Origin: Streptomyces chromofuscus
GTDB lineage: Bacteria; Actinomycetota; Actinomycetes; Streptomycetales; Streptomycetaceae
Reading direction: 5' to 3'
Assembly (NCBI RefSeq): GCF_015160875.1
Contig: NZ_CP063374.1
Location: 124,001-188,000, forward strand
Length of the DNA: 64,000 nt
Every line of letters begins with the position of its first letter. Within the stretch, counting starts at the first letter, position 1. Made by a program: the position numbers and the translations under genes. The notes below the pieces were generated by a model. It saw nothing but the letters and a program-made list of their open reading frames with translations. It did no database searches and had not been told where the DNA came from. Below are positions 16,672 through 25,393 of this stretch, piece by piece.

Positions 16672-19600
16672 ATGTCTTCAAAAAGCCGCCTCAGGGCGGC
16701 GATAGCGGCGGGGCTGGTACTGGTTGCCGGGGGTGTGCCCGCCGTGGCCACGGCGCAGCCGACCTCTGCCGGTGCCGCCGCCCGTGCCGTCGGCTCGGCG
16801 AAGGACGCCTCGGCGACGGTGCGGCTGATCACCGGCGACCGGGTGACGGTGACGACGCTGCCCGGGGGGCGGCGCGCCGTGTCGGTCGAGCCCGGACCCG
16901 GGCGCGAACACATGCCTTTCAAGCGGATCGAAGGCGACGACAAGGCCCTGACGGTCATGCCGTTCGACGCTGAGGCGCTGGTGACGGCCGGCGCCCTGGA
17001 CCGTCGCCTGTTCGACGTGACCGGCCTCATCGCGGACGGCTTCGACGAAGCCCGCTCCTCCACGCTGCCGCTGATCGTCTCGTCGCGGCCGGAGCCGTCG
17101 CGAGCGGGTGCCCGGGTGACCGCCCGGGCGGCGAAGGCTGCGGCGGCGACCGCCGACCGCCTCGTTGCGCTCAACTCCGACAAGGCGCCCGCGCGCGACC
17201 TGGAGAGCATCGACGCCCGTTCGGTGCGGGTGGCCGGCCAGGACCTGGCTGCCTTCTGGAAGGCACTCAACCCGGGCGGGGAGTCGGACGCCGCGCGCTC
17301 CGAGGTCACCCCCCGGATCGCGCTGGACGGCAAGGTGCAGGCGGTGCTGGACCGCAGCACCGCGCAGATCAACGCACCGGCCGCGTGGGAGGCCGGTTAC
17401 GAGGGCCAGGGCGTCAAGGTGGCCGTGCTGGACACCGGCATTGATGCCAACCACCGGGACCTCGCGGACCGTATCGCCGGGGCGAAGGACTTCTCCGGCA
17501 GCGGCAACACCGGCGACCACTTCGGCCACGGCACCCATGTCGCCTCCACCGTCGCCGGCACCGGCGCGGCCTCCGGCGGAACTCGACGCGGTGTCGCGCC
17601 CAAGGCCGACCTGCTGATCGGCAAGGTGCTCGACGACAACGGCTACGGCTCCGAGTCGGGGATCATCGACGGCATGGAGTGGGCCGCCGACGAGGGCGCC
17701 AAGGTCGTCAACATGAGCCTCGGTGCGGACATCCGCACCGATGGCACCGACCCGATGAGCGTCGCCCTCAACGCCCTGACCGAGTCCACCGATACCCTCT
17801 TCGTCGTCGCCGCCGGCAACTCCGGCCCCGGCCGGTACACCGTCGGCACGCCCGGCGCCGCCGACGCCGCCCTGACCGTGGGCGCCGTCGACCGCAGCGA
17901 CACCGTCGCCCCCTTCTCCAGCCGCGGCCCCCGCTACGGTGACGACACGGTCAAGCCCGACGTCACCGCCCCCGGCGTCGGGATCGTCGCGGCCCGCGCG
18001 GCCGGCACCTCGCTGGGCACCCCCGTCAACGCGGACTACATCGCGCTCGACGGCACCTCGATGGCCACCCCGCACGTCGCCGGCGCGGCCGCGCTGCTGG
18101 CCCAGCAGCACCCCGACTGGAGCGCGCAGCAGCTCAAGGACGCGTTGATCAGCACCTCCCGTACGGTGGCCGGCACCAAGGTGACGGAGCAGGGCGGCGG
18201 CCGCGTCGACCTGGCCGCGGCGACGGGCCCGCTCACCGCCACCGGCTCCCTGGCCCTGCCCCCGGTGGACATGGGCGAGGCGAACGGGCCTCGGCAGGCG
18301 GCAACCGTCCGGTACACCAACACCGGCGACAAGCCGCTGACGCTGTCCCTTTCGGTGAAGCTGGCGACCGAATCCGGTCGCTCGCTCGCGGACGGCGTGG
18401 TCGGCGTCGACTCCGGCACCGTGCAGGTGGCGCCCGGGGCGACGGCCCTGGTGCCGCTGCACACCGACCCCTCGCAGGCGGTCCGCGGCCGGTACTTCGG
18501 CTACGTCACCGCGAAGTCCGCCGACGGCACCGTGCTCGCCCACACGACCCTCTCCCTCGCGGTGCACGCCCCCAAGCACCGGCTGACCGTCGTCCTGCGC
18601 AACCGCGCCGGCGAGGTCGTGCCCGGCGCGACCCCGCAGATCTGGGGCGCCGACGGCGAGGTGGACTACTCGGATCCCCACGCGGGCGTCGCCGAGGTGG
18701 AAGAGGGCACGTACCAGATCAGCACCAGCTTCAACGAGCCCGGCGATGACGGCATCGCCAGGATCGGCGACGTCGTCGTGCCCGAGGTCAAGGTCACCAA
18801 GGACGTGACGGTGACGCTCGACGCCGCGAAGGCCCGCGAGGTGAAGGTCAGCACGCCTCGTCCCGCCGAGCGGTACGGCATCCTCGACGCCGTCTACTAC
18901 CGTCAGATCGACGGGAACGTCCGCAACGTGGGCACCATGGTCTGGCCCACGGATCGCTACTACACCACCGCCACCGCCCCGGTCACCGACGGTGCCTTCG
19001 AGTTCGGCCTGCGCACCCAGATGAAGGCCCCGGAGCTCCGGGCCAAGGTGCCGGGCCGTGCGCTGGAGTTCACCCCCACCTATGAGCCGACGTCGCCGCC
19101 CTTCAGCGACAAGGGCGTTCGGCTCACCGCCGTGGACGCCGGCACGGCGCAGGCGCCCCACTTCCGCGGGGTCCGCGGCAAACTGGCCGTCGTACGGGAC
19201 GACGCCTCCGGCGGCTATGACGCGGCCGCACTCCAACGCGCCGCGGTGGACGCGGGCGCCGAGGCGCTGATGGTCGTGTGGCCCGCAGGTGTCAACCACC
19301 GCGCCCAGTGGTCGCCGGTGGGTGAGCGGCTGGCCCTGCCCGTCCTGCGTGCCTCCGCGACGGACGGTGCGGCCCTGCTTGAGCGCGTGAGGAGGGGCAC
19401 CACGGAGGTGGAGTTCTCCGGCACCGTGCGCAGCCCCTACATGTACGACCTGGCGATCACCAAGAGCTCGATTCCCGAACAGGACGTCTTCACCGTCTCG
19501 GAGCAGGACACGGCGCAGGTGCGCAGCGCCTACACCCGTACCGGTGCCGCGACCTGGGCGAGCGAGCAGCGCTTCGCGTGGCGTCCCTACCAGAACGTCG

Positions 19601-20478
19601 CGTTCTACGGTTACGACCGCTTCGTCCCGGTGGGGCAGGAGCGCGTCGAGTACGTGAGCACCGGGGACACCCAGTGGCAGCACGCCGTCGCCTACGGTCC
19701 CGTCGACCAGTTCGCCTCGCCGCTGCAGGGTGGCATGCGCGACGACCTGCACACCTACCGGGCAGGTCAGCGCACCACGGAGGACTGGTACCGAGCGGTG
19801 GTCCGCCCGTCCATCCCGCGCGGTGGGCACCTGCCGTCGGTGCGCGACGGCGACAACCTGTCGGTGTACGTCTCGGACTTCAACGACTCCTCCAAGACCG
19901 TCCACTGGTCGCACACTCTGTTCGGCAGCGTCAGCGACCGGTCCGAGGCGGTGCTCTACCGCAACGGGAAGCAGATCGCGGAGTCCGGACAGGGCGCGTG
20001 GGCCAACTTCGAGGTACCGGCGGGTGACGCCGAATACCGTCTGGACCTGGCCACCAGCCGCACGTCCGACAACTGGCACTTCGGCACCCGCACGCACACC
20101 TCGTGGACGTTCCGCTCGGACACCACCACCGACAAGGTGGTGCTGCCGATGCTCCAGCTCGACTACGACGTACCGGTCGACGTCCGCAACGCGGTGGGCC
20201 CGCAGCGCGCGCACACCCTCGGCCTGGGCGTCCGGATGCAGGACGGCCTGGCCGCCCCGACCGGGGTGACGCTGAAGGTCGAGGCCTCGTACGACGACGG
20301 CAGGAGCTGGACCCGGGCCACCACGGCCCGCGAGGGCAGCGGCTTCACCGCGACCGTCGAGCGGCCCTCCCGCGTCCGCGGCGACGCGTACGTGACGCTG
20401 CGCGTGACCGCGACCGACGCGGCCGGCAACAGCGTCCAGCAGACGGTCGACCGCGCCTACCAGCACCGCGGCGCCTGA
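16672..20478 (+). CDS. Secreted S8 family serine protease, 1268 aa
   Basis: A large exported subtilisin-like protease. Residues 1-28 form a Sec signal peptide ending AVATA. A propeptide follows (TVRLITGDRVTVTTLPGGRR is typical of this Streptomyces subgroup). The catalytic triad is complete: Asp254 in VAVLDTGID, His286 in GHGTHVAS, Ser463 in GTSMATPHVAGAAALL, with oxyanion Asn383 in AAGNSG. A probable PA domain lies around residues 833-900 (GVRGKLAVVRDDASGGYDAA), and beta-rich domains fill the rest to residue 1268, probably for substrate or cell-surface binding. It likely degrades extracellular protein. A very strong hairpin follows 40 bases after the stop. Confidence 0.95.
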   Translation: MSSKSRLRAAIAAGLVLVAGGVPAVATAQPTSAGAAARAVGSAKDASATVRLITGDRVTVTTLPGGRRAVSVEPGPGREHMPFKRIEGDDKALTVMPFDAEALVTAGALDRRLFDVTGLIADGFDEARSSTLPLIVSSRPEPSRAGARVTARAAKAAAATADRLVALNSDKAPARDLESIDARSVRVAGQDLAAFWKALNPGGESDAARSEVTPRIALDGKVQAVLDRSTAQINAPAAWEAGYEGQGVKVAVLDTGIDANHRDLADRIAGAKDFSGSGNTGDHFGHGTHVASTVAGTGAASGGTRRGVAPKADLLIGKVLDDNGYGSESGIIDGMEWAADEGAKVVNMSLGADIRTDGTDPMSVALNALTESTDTLFVVAAGNSGPGRYTVGTPGAADAALTVGAVDRSDTVAPFSSRGPRYGDDTVKPDVTAPGVGIVAARAAGTSLGTPVNADYIALDGTSMATPHVAGAAALLAQQHPDWSAQQLKDALISTSRTVAGTKVTEQGGGRVDLAAATGPLTATGSLALPPVDMGEANGPRQAATVRYTNTGDKPLTLSLSVKLATESGRSLADGVVGVDSGTVQVAPGATALVPLHTDPSQAVRGRYFGYVTAKSADGTVLAHTTLSLAVHAPKHRLTVVLRNRAGEVVPGATPQIWGADGEVDYSDPHAGVAEVEEGTYQISTSFNEPGDDGIARIGDVVVPEVKVTKDVTVTLDAAKAREVKVSTPRPAERYGILDAVYYRQIDGNVRNVGTMVWPTDRYYTTATAPVTDGAFEFGLRTQMKAPELRAKVPGRALEFTPTYEPTSPPFSDKGVRLTAVDAGTAQAPHFRGVRGKLAVVRDDASGGYDAAALQRAAVDAGAEALMVVWPAGVNHRAQWSPVGERLALPVLRASATDGAALLERVRRGTTEVEFSGTVRSPYMYDLAITKSSIPEQDVFTVSEQDTAQVRSAYTRTGAATWASEQRFAWRPYQNVAFYGYDRFVPVGQERVEYVSTGDTQWQHAVAYGPVDQFASPLQGGMRDDLHTYRAGQRTTEDWYRAVVRPSIPRGGHLPSVRDGDNLSVYVSDFNDSSKTVHWSHTLFGSVSDRSEAVLYRNGKQIAESGQGAWANFEVPAGDAEYRLDLATSRTSDNWHFGTRTHTSWTFRSDTTTDKVVLPMLQLDYDVPVDVRNAVGPQRAHTLGLGVRMQDGLAAPTGVTLKVEASYDDGRSWTRATTAREGSGFTATVERPSRVRGDAYVTLRVTATDAAGNSVQQTVDRAYQHRGA

Positions 20479-20517
20479 ACCGCACGGTAAGCACACCGCG
20501 GACCGACCCGGCCGCGA

Positions 20518-20559
20518 CACGGCGGGTGCTGGGGCCCCAGGCCCCTGGCACCCGCCGTG
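20518..20559 (+). terminator. Strong hairpin terminator after S8 protease
   Basis: Outer arms CACGGCGGGTGC (20518-20529) and GCACCCGCCGTG (20548-20559) pair perfectly over 12 bp, and the loop region itself contains GGGGCC/GGCCCC that can extend the stem. There is no U-tract, as is common for actinomycete terminators. It sits 40 bp after the protease stop. Confidence 0.75.
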
Positions 20560-20676
20560 CCCCTTCCCGCCCCCTTCGTCGCACTGTCCGCGGAGGCCCG
20601 GAGCAGGGACCCGGACGTGTCCACGTCTGCGATCAGGTGACGGTCCGTCGGCGGCACGGATGCGGATCCCCCGGCC

Positions 20677-21030
20677 CGACGCTTCTGGCTCCACCGGGGT
20701 GTCGACGGCTTCCGCTTCGACGTCGCCCATGGCATGCCCAATGACCTCGCCGAGCCCTTGCGTGACCAGGGCCCCGGCCTGACGGTCGTTCGAATGCGGG
20801 TCACATCCCGCCCGACCAGCGGTGTGCGCGGGGCACTGGAACTCGGTTGCGTGGACCTCGCGCAGCAGTCCGGCCCGTGCCCGGTACGTCTTCCGCGACG
20901 CCCGGGAAGGCGGCGCTCTGCAACCCACCGACTGGCGGTCGGTGTTCGGCGGCCCCACCTGGCAGCGCGCCCCCGGCGGGCAGTGGTACCTCCACCCGTT
21001 CGCCCCCAACAGCCCGCCCCGGAGTCTGCC
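20677..21030 (+). pseudogene. Scrambled GH13 alpha-glucosidase/trehalose synthase remnant
   Basis: Two plus-strand pieces belong to the GH13 catalytic barrel. The first (about 20680-20780) reads FWLHRGVDGFRFDVAHGM then PNDLAEPLRD, the segment bearing the nucleophile Asp in GFRFDVAHG. The second (about 20850-21020) reads SRSSPARARYVFRDAREGG, then TDWRSVFGGPTWQ and GGQWYLHPFAPNS, a segment that precedes the nucleophile segment in normal enzymes. So the two parts are in reversed order, in different frames, and lack everything else. This is a rearranged gene corpse, not an active enzyme. Confidence 0.65.
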
Positions 21031-21257
21031 GTCGTCACCGATCCGGTTCAGCGGATGTGACGTGCTGCTGCTCCGCACCAGCGGCGTGAACAGGCCCGCG
21101 GTGTTGTCGGAGTCGGTCACCTCATGGGCGGTGCAGGAGCTGGGCAGCTCGCGCGCATCGAGTCCGTCGTCCTGCCGGTGGGCCGGGCCCGGGAGCAGCC
21201 CGGCTCGCCTGTCTTCTTCAGCTTCCTCGGCAGGCACCAAGTAGGTACCATGCCGGA

Positions 21258-21497
21258 ATGCCGTCACTGAATGTGCCCTTCACCGATGAAGAGATGGAAG
21301 GCGTACGCGCCGCCGCCGCCGCCGAGGGCAAGAGCCTCAAGCAGTACCTGCACGACCTGGGAGTGCGCGAGATGCAGCGCAAGCGGTTCGTGGCCGGCGC
21401 CGCCTCATGGGCGGACAGGCTGCGTGAGGAGTTCGACGAGGCGTTTCCGGACGAGATTCCCCCCTCCGAGCGCGGCCGGGGAAGCACTGCCGCCTGA
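21258..21497 (+). CDS. RHH-type antitoxin
   Basis: Small protein of 79 residues. The start MPSLNVPFTDEEMEGVRAAA and EGKSLKQYLHDLGVREMQ is the ribbon-helix-helix style of type II antitoxins, and the acidic, proline-rich tail (FDEAFPDEIPPSERG) is the likely toxin-wrapping part. Its TGA overlaps the ATG of the next gene (TGATG at 21495-21499), giving translational coupling in the order antitoxin-toxin. Such antitoxins normally repress their own promoter; a GGTACC palindrome just upstream of the start (21245-21250) is a possible site. Confidence 0.8.
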   Translation: MPSLNVPFTDEEMEGVRAAAAAEGKSLKQYLHDLGVREMQRKRFVAGAASWADRLREEFDEAFPDEIPPSERGRGSTAA

Positions 21498-21880
21498 TGA
21501 GCAAGCTCCTGCACGTCGATGTCTCCTGGCTCCTGGACGTCCAGGACATCGCCCTCGGCCACGACGACGTGTCCGTCACCGACTATTCGGCCCTTGTCGC
21601 GGCTGTCGCCCGCCACAAGACACGCATGCCGACCCTCGCCGCGTCCAACCCCGACGCCGCATGGCGCGCGGCCGCGCTCATGCACACCATCGTGCGGCTC
21701 GAGCCGCTCCCCCACCGCAACAGCCTCTTCGCCGCCTTCGTCACCAGCCAGTACCTGGACCAGTCCGGGGAAGGCATCGACCCACCCTACGGGGCTCTGT
21801 CCGAGCTGATCAGAAAGGCCCGCGAGACCCGGCTGAGCATCTACGACATTGCGGACACACTCCGCTCGTGGCGCATCTGA
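21497..21880 (+). CDS. Fic-like toxin of a toxin-antitoxin pair
   Basis: Protein of 127 residues matching what is annotated in Streptomyces as a Fic-family toxin component. It begins MSKLLHVDVSWLLDVQDIAL then GHDDVSVTDYSALVAAVARH, like Doc/Fic proteins. The Fic active loop HPFxxGNGR is only partly kept as PLPHRNSLFAAFVTSQYL: the His is present, but the Gly-Asn-Gly/Lys-Arg nucleotide loop is not obvious. It may therefore be a divergent AMPylase-like or kinase-like toxin, or one that has lost activity. Start ATG 21497 overlaps the antitoxin stop. Confidence 0.75.
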   Translation: MSKLLHVDVSWLLDVQDIALGHDDVSVTDYSALVAAVARHKTRMPTLAASNPDAAWRAAALMHTIVRLEPLPHRNSLFAAFVTSQYLDQSGEGIDPPYGALSELIRKARETRLSIYDIADTLRSWRI

Positions 21881-22044
21881 AGGGTTGGCGCTACCGACGA
21901 ATGAGCGGCCGCCCGCGCCCGACGGTCGCTCATCGGTCCTTGCCTTAGGGGAGGCGGGATGAGCCGTCAGCCCGTGTGCGTTCCGCGCTGTGCTCAGGTG
22001 GGGCCGCGGGCGCCTGGGGCAGTACCCGGGTTAGTACTCCAACA

Positions 22045-22206
22045 GCCCGACGGCGGCTTTCTCCAGCAGACGGCAAAAGTGCCATACCTGACGCAGGCGG
22101 AATCGGCGATCGCCCAGGCGATCGGCAGCGGTGAGGCGAGCGCCCGCACCACCATGGTCTTGGCCAGTTCGCCCTTGGTGGCGAAGGCGATGCGCTGGCC
22201 CCGCAA
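22045..22206 (-). pseudogene. IS701-like transposase fragment
   Basis: The minus frame reads IAFATKGELAKTMVVRAL then ASPLPIAWAIADSACVRYG, matching the DDE-core stretch of IS701/IS4-group transposases in Streptomyces (FATK..LA..MV.RAL....P..WV.ADSAYG). The catalytic motif is damaged (DSAC for DSAY) and both ends are missing. Around 21987-22030 the sequence fuses to a short block also found near 36745. Confidence 0.55.
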
Positions 22207-22351
22207 ACTGTTCCGCAGGTCAGGCCGGTCTTATGCTGTGTCGGCTCGCGCCTGTCCGACCCCGGCGAGCTCGCCCACCACCCCGCCCAGCACCCGTCGA
22301 CTTCGGGGTTGACGAGCCGGCCCGGAGGGAGGCTTGCGCTGAAGCGACTGC

Positions 22352-22939
22352 CTACCACTGCTCCGTCACGTACGGGCGCGTCCACAGAGCGACCTGGAGT
22401 GTCACCGCTTTGAACCAGGCCTGATGCATGGCCTCGACCTGCTCATCGCTGTGTCCGCCGGCGGCAAGGAAGGACCGCATGGTGGCGGTGATGGGGTAGA
22501 TGAAGGCCACCAGATAGCGCATCGAGATGTAGGGCACGGAGTCGACCTGGTCAGTCCTGTTCTTCTTGTCCGTGGTGTGACGGACCGCGATTTCCTGCTG
22601 ATAGGCGAGCCACTGGGCGTCGTAGGCCCGGGTGCAGGTGTCTTCGATCCACTTTCCGAAGCGGGGCCGTACTGCGTCGAGGTAAGCGGCGATCGGCTCA
22701 CCTTCGGGTGTGGAGAAGTAGGCGACCAGATGCTCATGGGATCCGACGAAGCCGTACCAGACGTCCAGCACTGCCTCTACCTGGTCCTCCAGCACGTCCC
22801 ATGCCTGACGCAGCGCTTCCTCGTCGGCGTCGGTGAACAGCACTGAAGCCTTCAGCTTGTCCAGCTCTTCGAGGGAAACCGGAGAAGCCGGAAGGGCGGT
22901 GTTGTCGAAGTCGTATCCGGGAATCCTGGCGTCGCTCAT
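22352..22939 (-). CDS. Protoglobin (single-domain globin sensor)
   Basis: Haem protein of 195 residues of the protoglobin family. It starts MSDARIPGYDFDNTALPASP, contains VLFTDADEEALRQAWDVLED and LDVWYGFVGSHEHLVAYFST, and shows the proximal region YQQEIAVRHTTDKKN in which His121 is the likely haem ligand, matching the position in archaeal protoglobins. It has no signalling output domain, so it would bind O2, CO or NO directly. ATG 22939 follows AGGAG by five bases. It stands alone; the DNA around it is decayed, so its partners cannot be inferred. Confidence 0.87.
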   Translation of the reverse strand: MSDARIPGYDFDNTALPASPVSLEELDKLKASVLFTDADEEALRQAWDVLEDQVEAVLDVWYGFVGSHEHLVAYFSTPEGEPIAAYLDAVRPRFGKWIEDTCTRAYDAQWLAYQQEIAVRHTTDKKNRTDQVDSVPYISMRYLVAFIYPITATMRSFLAAGGHSDEQVEAMHQAWFKAVTLQVALWTRPYVTEQW

Positions 22940-23658
22940 CGCTACTCCTGAGGGTGTCCTCGAGCAAACGTATGCGGGCAGCGGTGTTCCGGCCACTGGC
23001 CGCGCGCATTCGGGCGGGCTGCGCCCCGCGCGTCTGGGCTGTTCTTGGCGTCGGCCTTTGGCGTCGTCGGCTCGCGCGGGTGCATCGCGCGTAACGCCGC
23101 TGTGGTGACGACGACCGCGGGCCATGTCCTGCCGAGGTCCCGTCCGGCCTGAGGACCGGAGGCCGCGTCTGCCTTGCGCCCTCGTTCAGCAAGGAGCCTT
23201 CGTCAGGCCGTGATACCGGCATCGCCGCAATTCGGTGTCCCATATCCGACGTGTTGTTGGACCGAATGCACTCCTCCCGGGCTTCGCGGGGACGGCCGGC
23301 AGCCGTCGGTGACCGCGCCCGGTCCACGGCTGCCCCCTCCTGCGCCGGGCTGCCGCCTGTTTCGCCAGGCACTTCCGCGTCAATCGGATCTGCCGGGTGC
23401 TTGGAGCGTCCCACGCCGGCTACTACCGGCGCACGTGGCCACCGAGCAGGCCCGCACCGAGCGCCCGGCCGAGGAGAAGCCGACCCTGATCGAGATCCGC
23501 GCCATCCGCACTGCACACCAGGGCGCCCCACGAGGCCCTGATGCGACGGGCTGCGCGCTCATCTGCAGGCGCCGCCTCCGGATGGCATTACGTGAGGACA
23601 TCTGAGACCACCGGCGGGCCTGTGAAATCTCGTCGACGACTGCGGTCACACTCGGGGG
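22940..23658. other. Intergenic/decayed DNA, no gene recognised
   Basis: Open frames exist on both strands, but none has a known domain or plausible start. A plus-strand stretch near 23440-23530 reads ARTERPAEEKPTLIEIRAIR, which looks like coding sequence from an unidentified broken gene. The first 40 bases hold the protoglobin ribosome binding site and probably its promoter. Confidence 0.35.
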
Positions 23659-24333
23659 ATGAAAGACCTCAAAAGTGTTGATGTCGGAACACCGCACGCA
23701 CAGTTTCTGGCGACTGAGCACTGGAGTTTGCTGGCGACTCGAAGTATGACGTGGCAGGAGATCTTCAGCCGAACGGGGACGTATCTGACAGTGCTGTCGG
23801 CCTCGGTGGTGGCGCTCTCGCTGGTGGCCAACGCAACCCGGTTCGGGTCAGGGTTCACGACGTTCGCGTTGCTGGTGCTGCCGGTCGTCCTGCTCGTCGG
23901 GTTCGGGACATACTTCCGGCTGATCGAGGCGGACATCGAGGACACCTGGCTGATCATCGGCATGAACCGGCTGCGTCACGCTTACGTCGAACTCGCACCG
24001 GAGCTCGAACCGTACTTCATCGCGAGCCACCACGACGACCCGCCGGGCATCTGGACGACCTACAGTTTCCGCCGTCGGATCGGGGTGACGCACTGGCTGT
24101 CCGGCTCGCCCGTCGTCATCGGCGTCACCAACTCCGTCGTCACCGGCGTGCTGGCCGCGGTGGCCTGCGCGGCCGCCGGCACCGGGGACACCCTGCGGAC
24201 CCTGGTCGGCTCCGCCACGGCCATCCTGACCGCGGTCGTCCTCGGATTCCTCGGCCTCCGCAAGGTGCACGAGGTGTCCCGCAGCTATCAGCCGCGCTTC
24301 CCCAGCACCGAGGCACAACCGTCGGCGGATTGA
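23659..24333 (+). CDS. Hypothetical membrane protein, about four TM segments
   Basis: Protein of 224 residues with a soluble start containing HAQFLATEHWSLLATRSMTW, then two close membrane segments (about 40-60 and 65-85; TVLSASVVALSLVAN and FALLVLPVVLLVGFGTYFRL), a soluble loop of about 60 residues (EADIEDTWLIIGMNRLRHAY), and two more segments (about 150-170 and 180-200). The opening resembles bacterial membrane proteins whose start reads ..HAQ.LATEHWSLLA.R.., for which I know no function. The ATG at 23659 follows a GGGGG run. It is monocistronic as far as can be seen. Confidence 0.75.
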   Translation: MKDLKSVDVGTPHAQFLATEHWSLLATRSMTWQEIFSRTGTYLTVLSASVVALSLVANATRFGSGFTTFALLVLPVVLLVGFGTYFRLIEADIEDTWLIIGMNRLRHAYVELAPELEPYFIASHHDDPPGIWTTYSFRRRIGVTHWLSGSPVVIGVTNSVVTGVLAAVACAAAGTGDTLRTLVGSATAILTAVVLGFLGLRKVHEVSRSYQPRFPSTEAQPSAD

Positions 24334-24649
24334 GGCGGCACCGCGTGGGTGAGCCGGATTCGAGCATGACCACTTGGCCGTGGTGGCAGGTCGGCATCGG
24401 CTCTCCTGCGAGCAGAACGTAGGTGGCGGCTTCGTCTGTGATCTCCCCCAGGAGGCAGTCTTCACCCGGAGGCAGCGGCCCCGCATGTCCACGTGGAAGG
24501 CCAGGCAGGGGGGAGCTGAGTACACGTCAGCGTGTCCTCGTTGCGCCGCATGCCTCCAAAATTGCCGACCGGAGCCATCCATGGGCCCGCGGAGACGCGG
24601 TCGGGGCGGGTAGCGGCGAAGTCTCGCGGCTGACGGTCGCTGCATCCAC

Positions 24650-25090
24650 GAGCGGTTCGACACCGCTGTGGCGGGCCACATCATGAAGCTGGCGGGCCTC
24701 GGTCACGGGTTCCTCGTCCCCGTCTTTCTTCGTTGCGAGCGGCATCGAATTCGACCTGGGAGCGCTGTTCGCGGACCAAGGTGCGGTACGCAGGGTGCCG
24801 ATGTTTCTCGCGGCGCTGCTCCTCGTTCGTGGGCTGCCCGCAGTGGTCTACCACGCGCGGCCCTGTCCCGGGCGGAGGTCATGGCCGGCGGACTCCTGCA
24901 GGCCACGTCCCTTCCCGTCATCGTGGCGGCGACGACCATCGGGCTGAAGCTGGACGCGATCAGACCGGCCAACGCGGCGGCGCTGGTGGCAGCGGGCCCG
25001 TTGTCCGTGATCGTGTTCCCGCTGACGGCACTGCCCTTGCTGAACCGCTCCCGGGAATCCGCGAGGCCGGGGCCGGAGGAGCCGAGGTGA
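24650..25090 (+). pseudogene. Cation/proton antiporter C-terminal remnant
   Basis: Three plus-strand pieces belong to one CPA-type Na+/H+ (or K+/H+) antiporter. The first gives AGHIMKLAGLGHGFLVPVF, the second (another frame) FVASGIEFDLGALFAD and VPMFLAALLLVRGLPAVVYH, the third LQATSLPVIVAATTIGLKLD and LVAAGPLSVIVFPLTALPLL. At least two frameshifts break the frame, and the N-terminal seven or so membrane segments are gone. Confidence 0.65.
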
Positions 25091-25342
25091 AGGCGGGGGC
25101 CGGGAGCCGCGCCGCCAGACATCAAGAAGTGGCCGTGGAGGTCGGAAGGGGTCGTTGAGGCCGTCCCCCATGAGGTGCGAGTTGTCCAGTGAGGGCCAGC
25201 TGGTGAGGCCAGGGGGGGTGCCGAGCACGGCTCGGTGAACACCATTGCCCTGTGAGTAGGGCTACGGGGGCAAGCAAGGGCGTGAGGACTTGGGCCCGCC
25301 CCGGACATGACGGCGTGACGCGGGTGAAACAGCCCCTCCCTA

Positions 25343-25364
25343 ATTTCTGTCACCCGACAGGAAT
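25343..25364. promoter_or_regulatory. TetR-type operator 1, upstream of the permease
   Basis: Imperfect palindrome with arms ATTTCTGTCA and CGACAGGAAT separated by CC. It is a two-mismatch version of the palindrome at 28049-28070 and is likewise preceded by CCTA. It ends 29 bp before the permease GTG, so a repressor bound here would block transcription. The divergent TetR at 27312-27947 is the obvious candidate. Confidence 0.7.
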
Positions 25365-25393
25365 CATGCCCGAGGCCCAAGGCAGGTGCCGCC

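Noticed and set aside
16678..21267. A 1,529-residue open frame on the minus strand opposite the S8 protease.
   Set aside because: It mirrors the high third-position GC of the protease gene, has no recognisable domain, and shows the repetitive Arg/Gly/His/Val composition of antisense reading. The plus-strand frame has a signal peptide and complete catalytic triad.
24640..24680. A tRNA-like GGTTCGACACC sequence.
   Set aside because: No cloverleaf can be formed around it; it lies inside the antiporter remnant.
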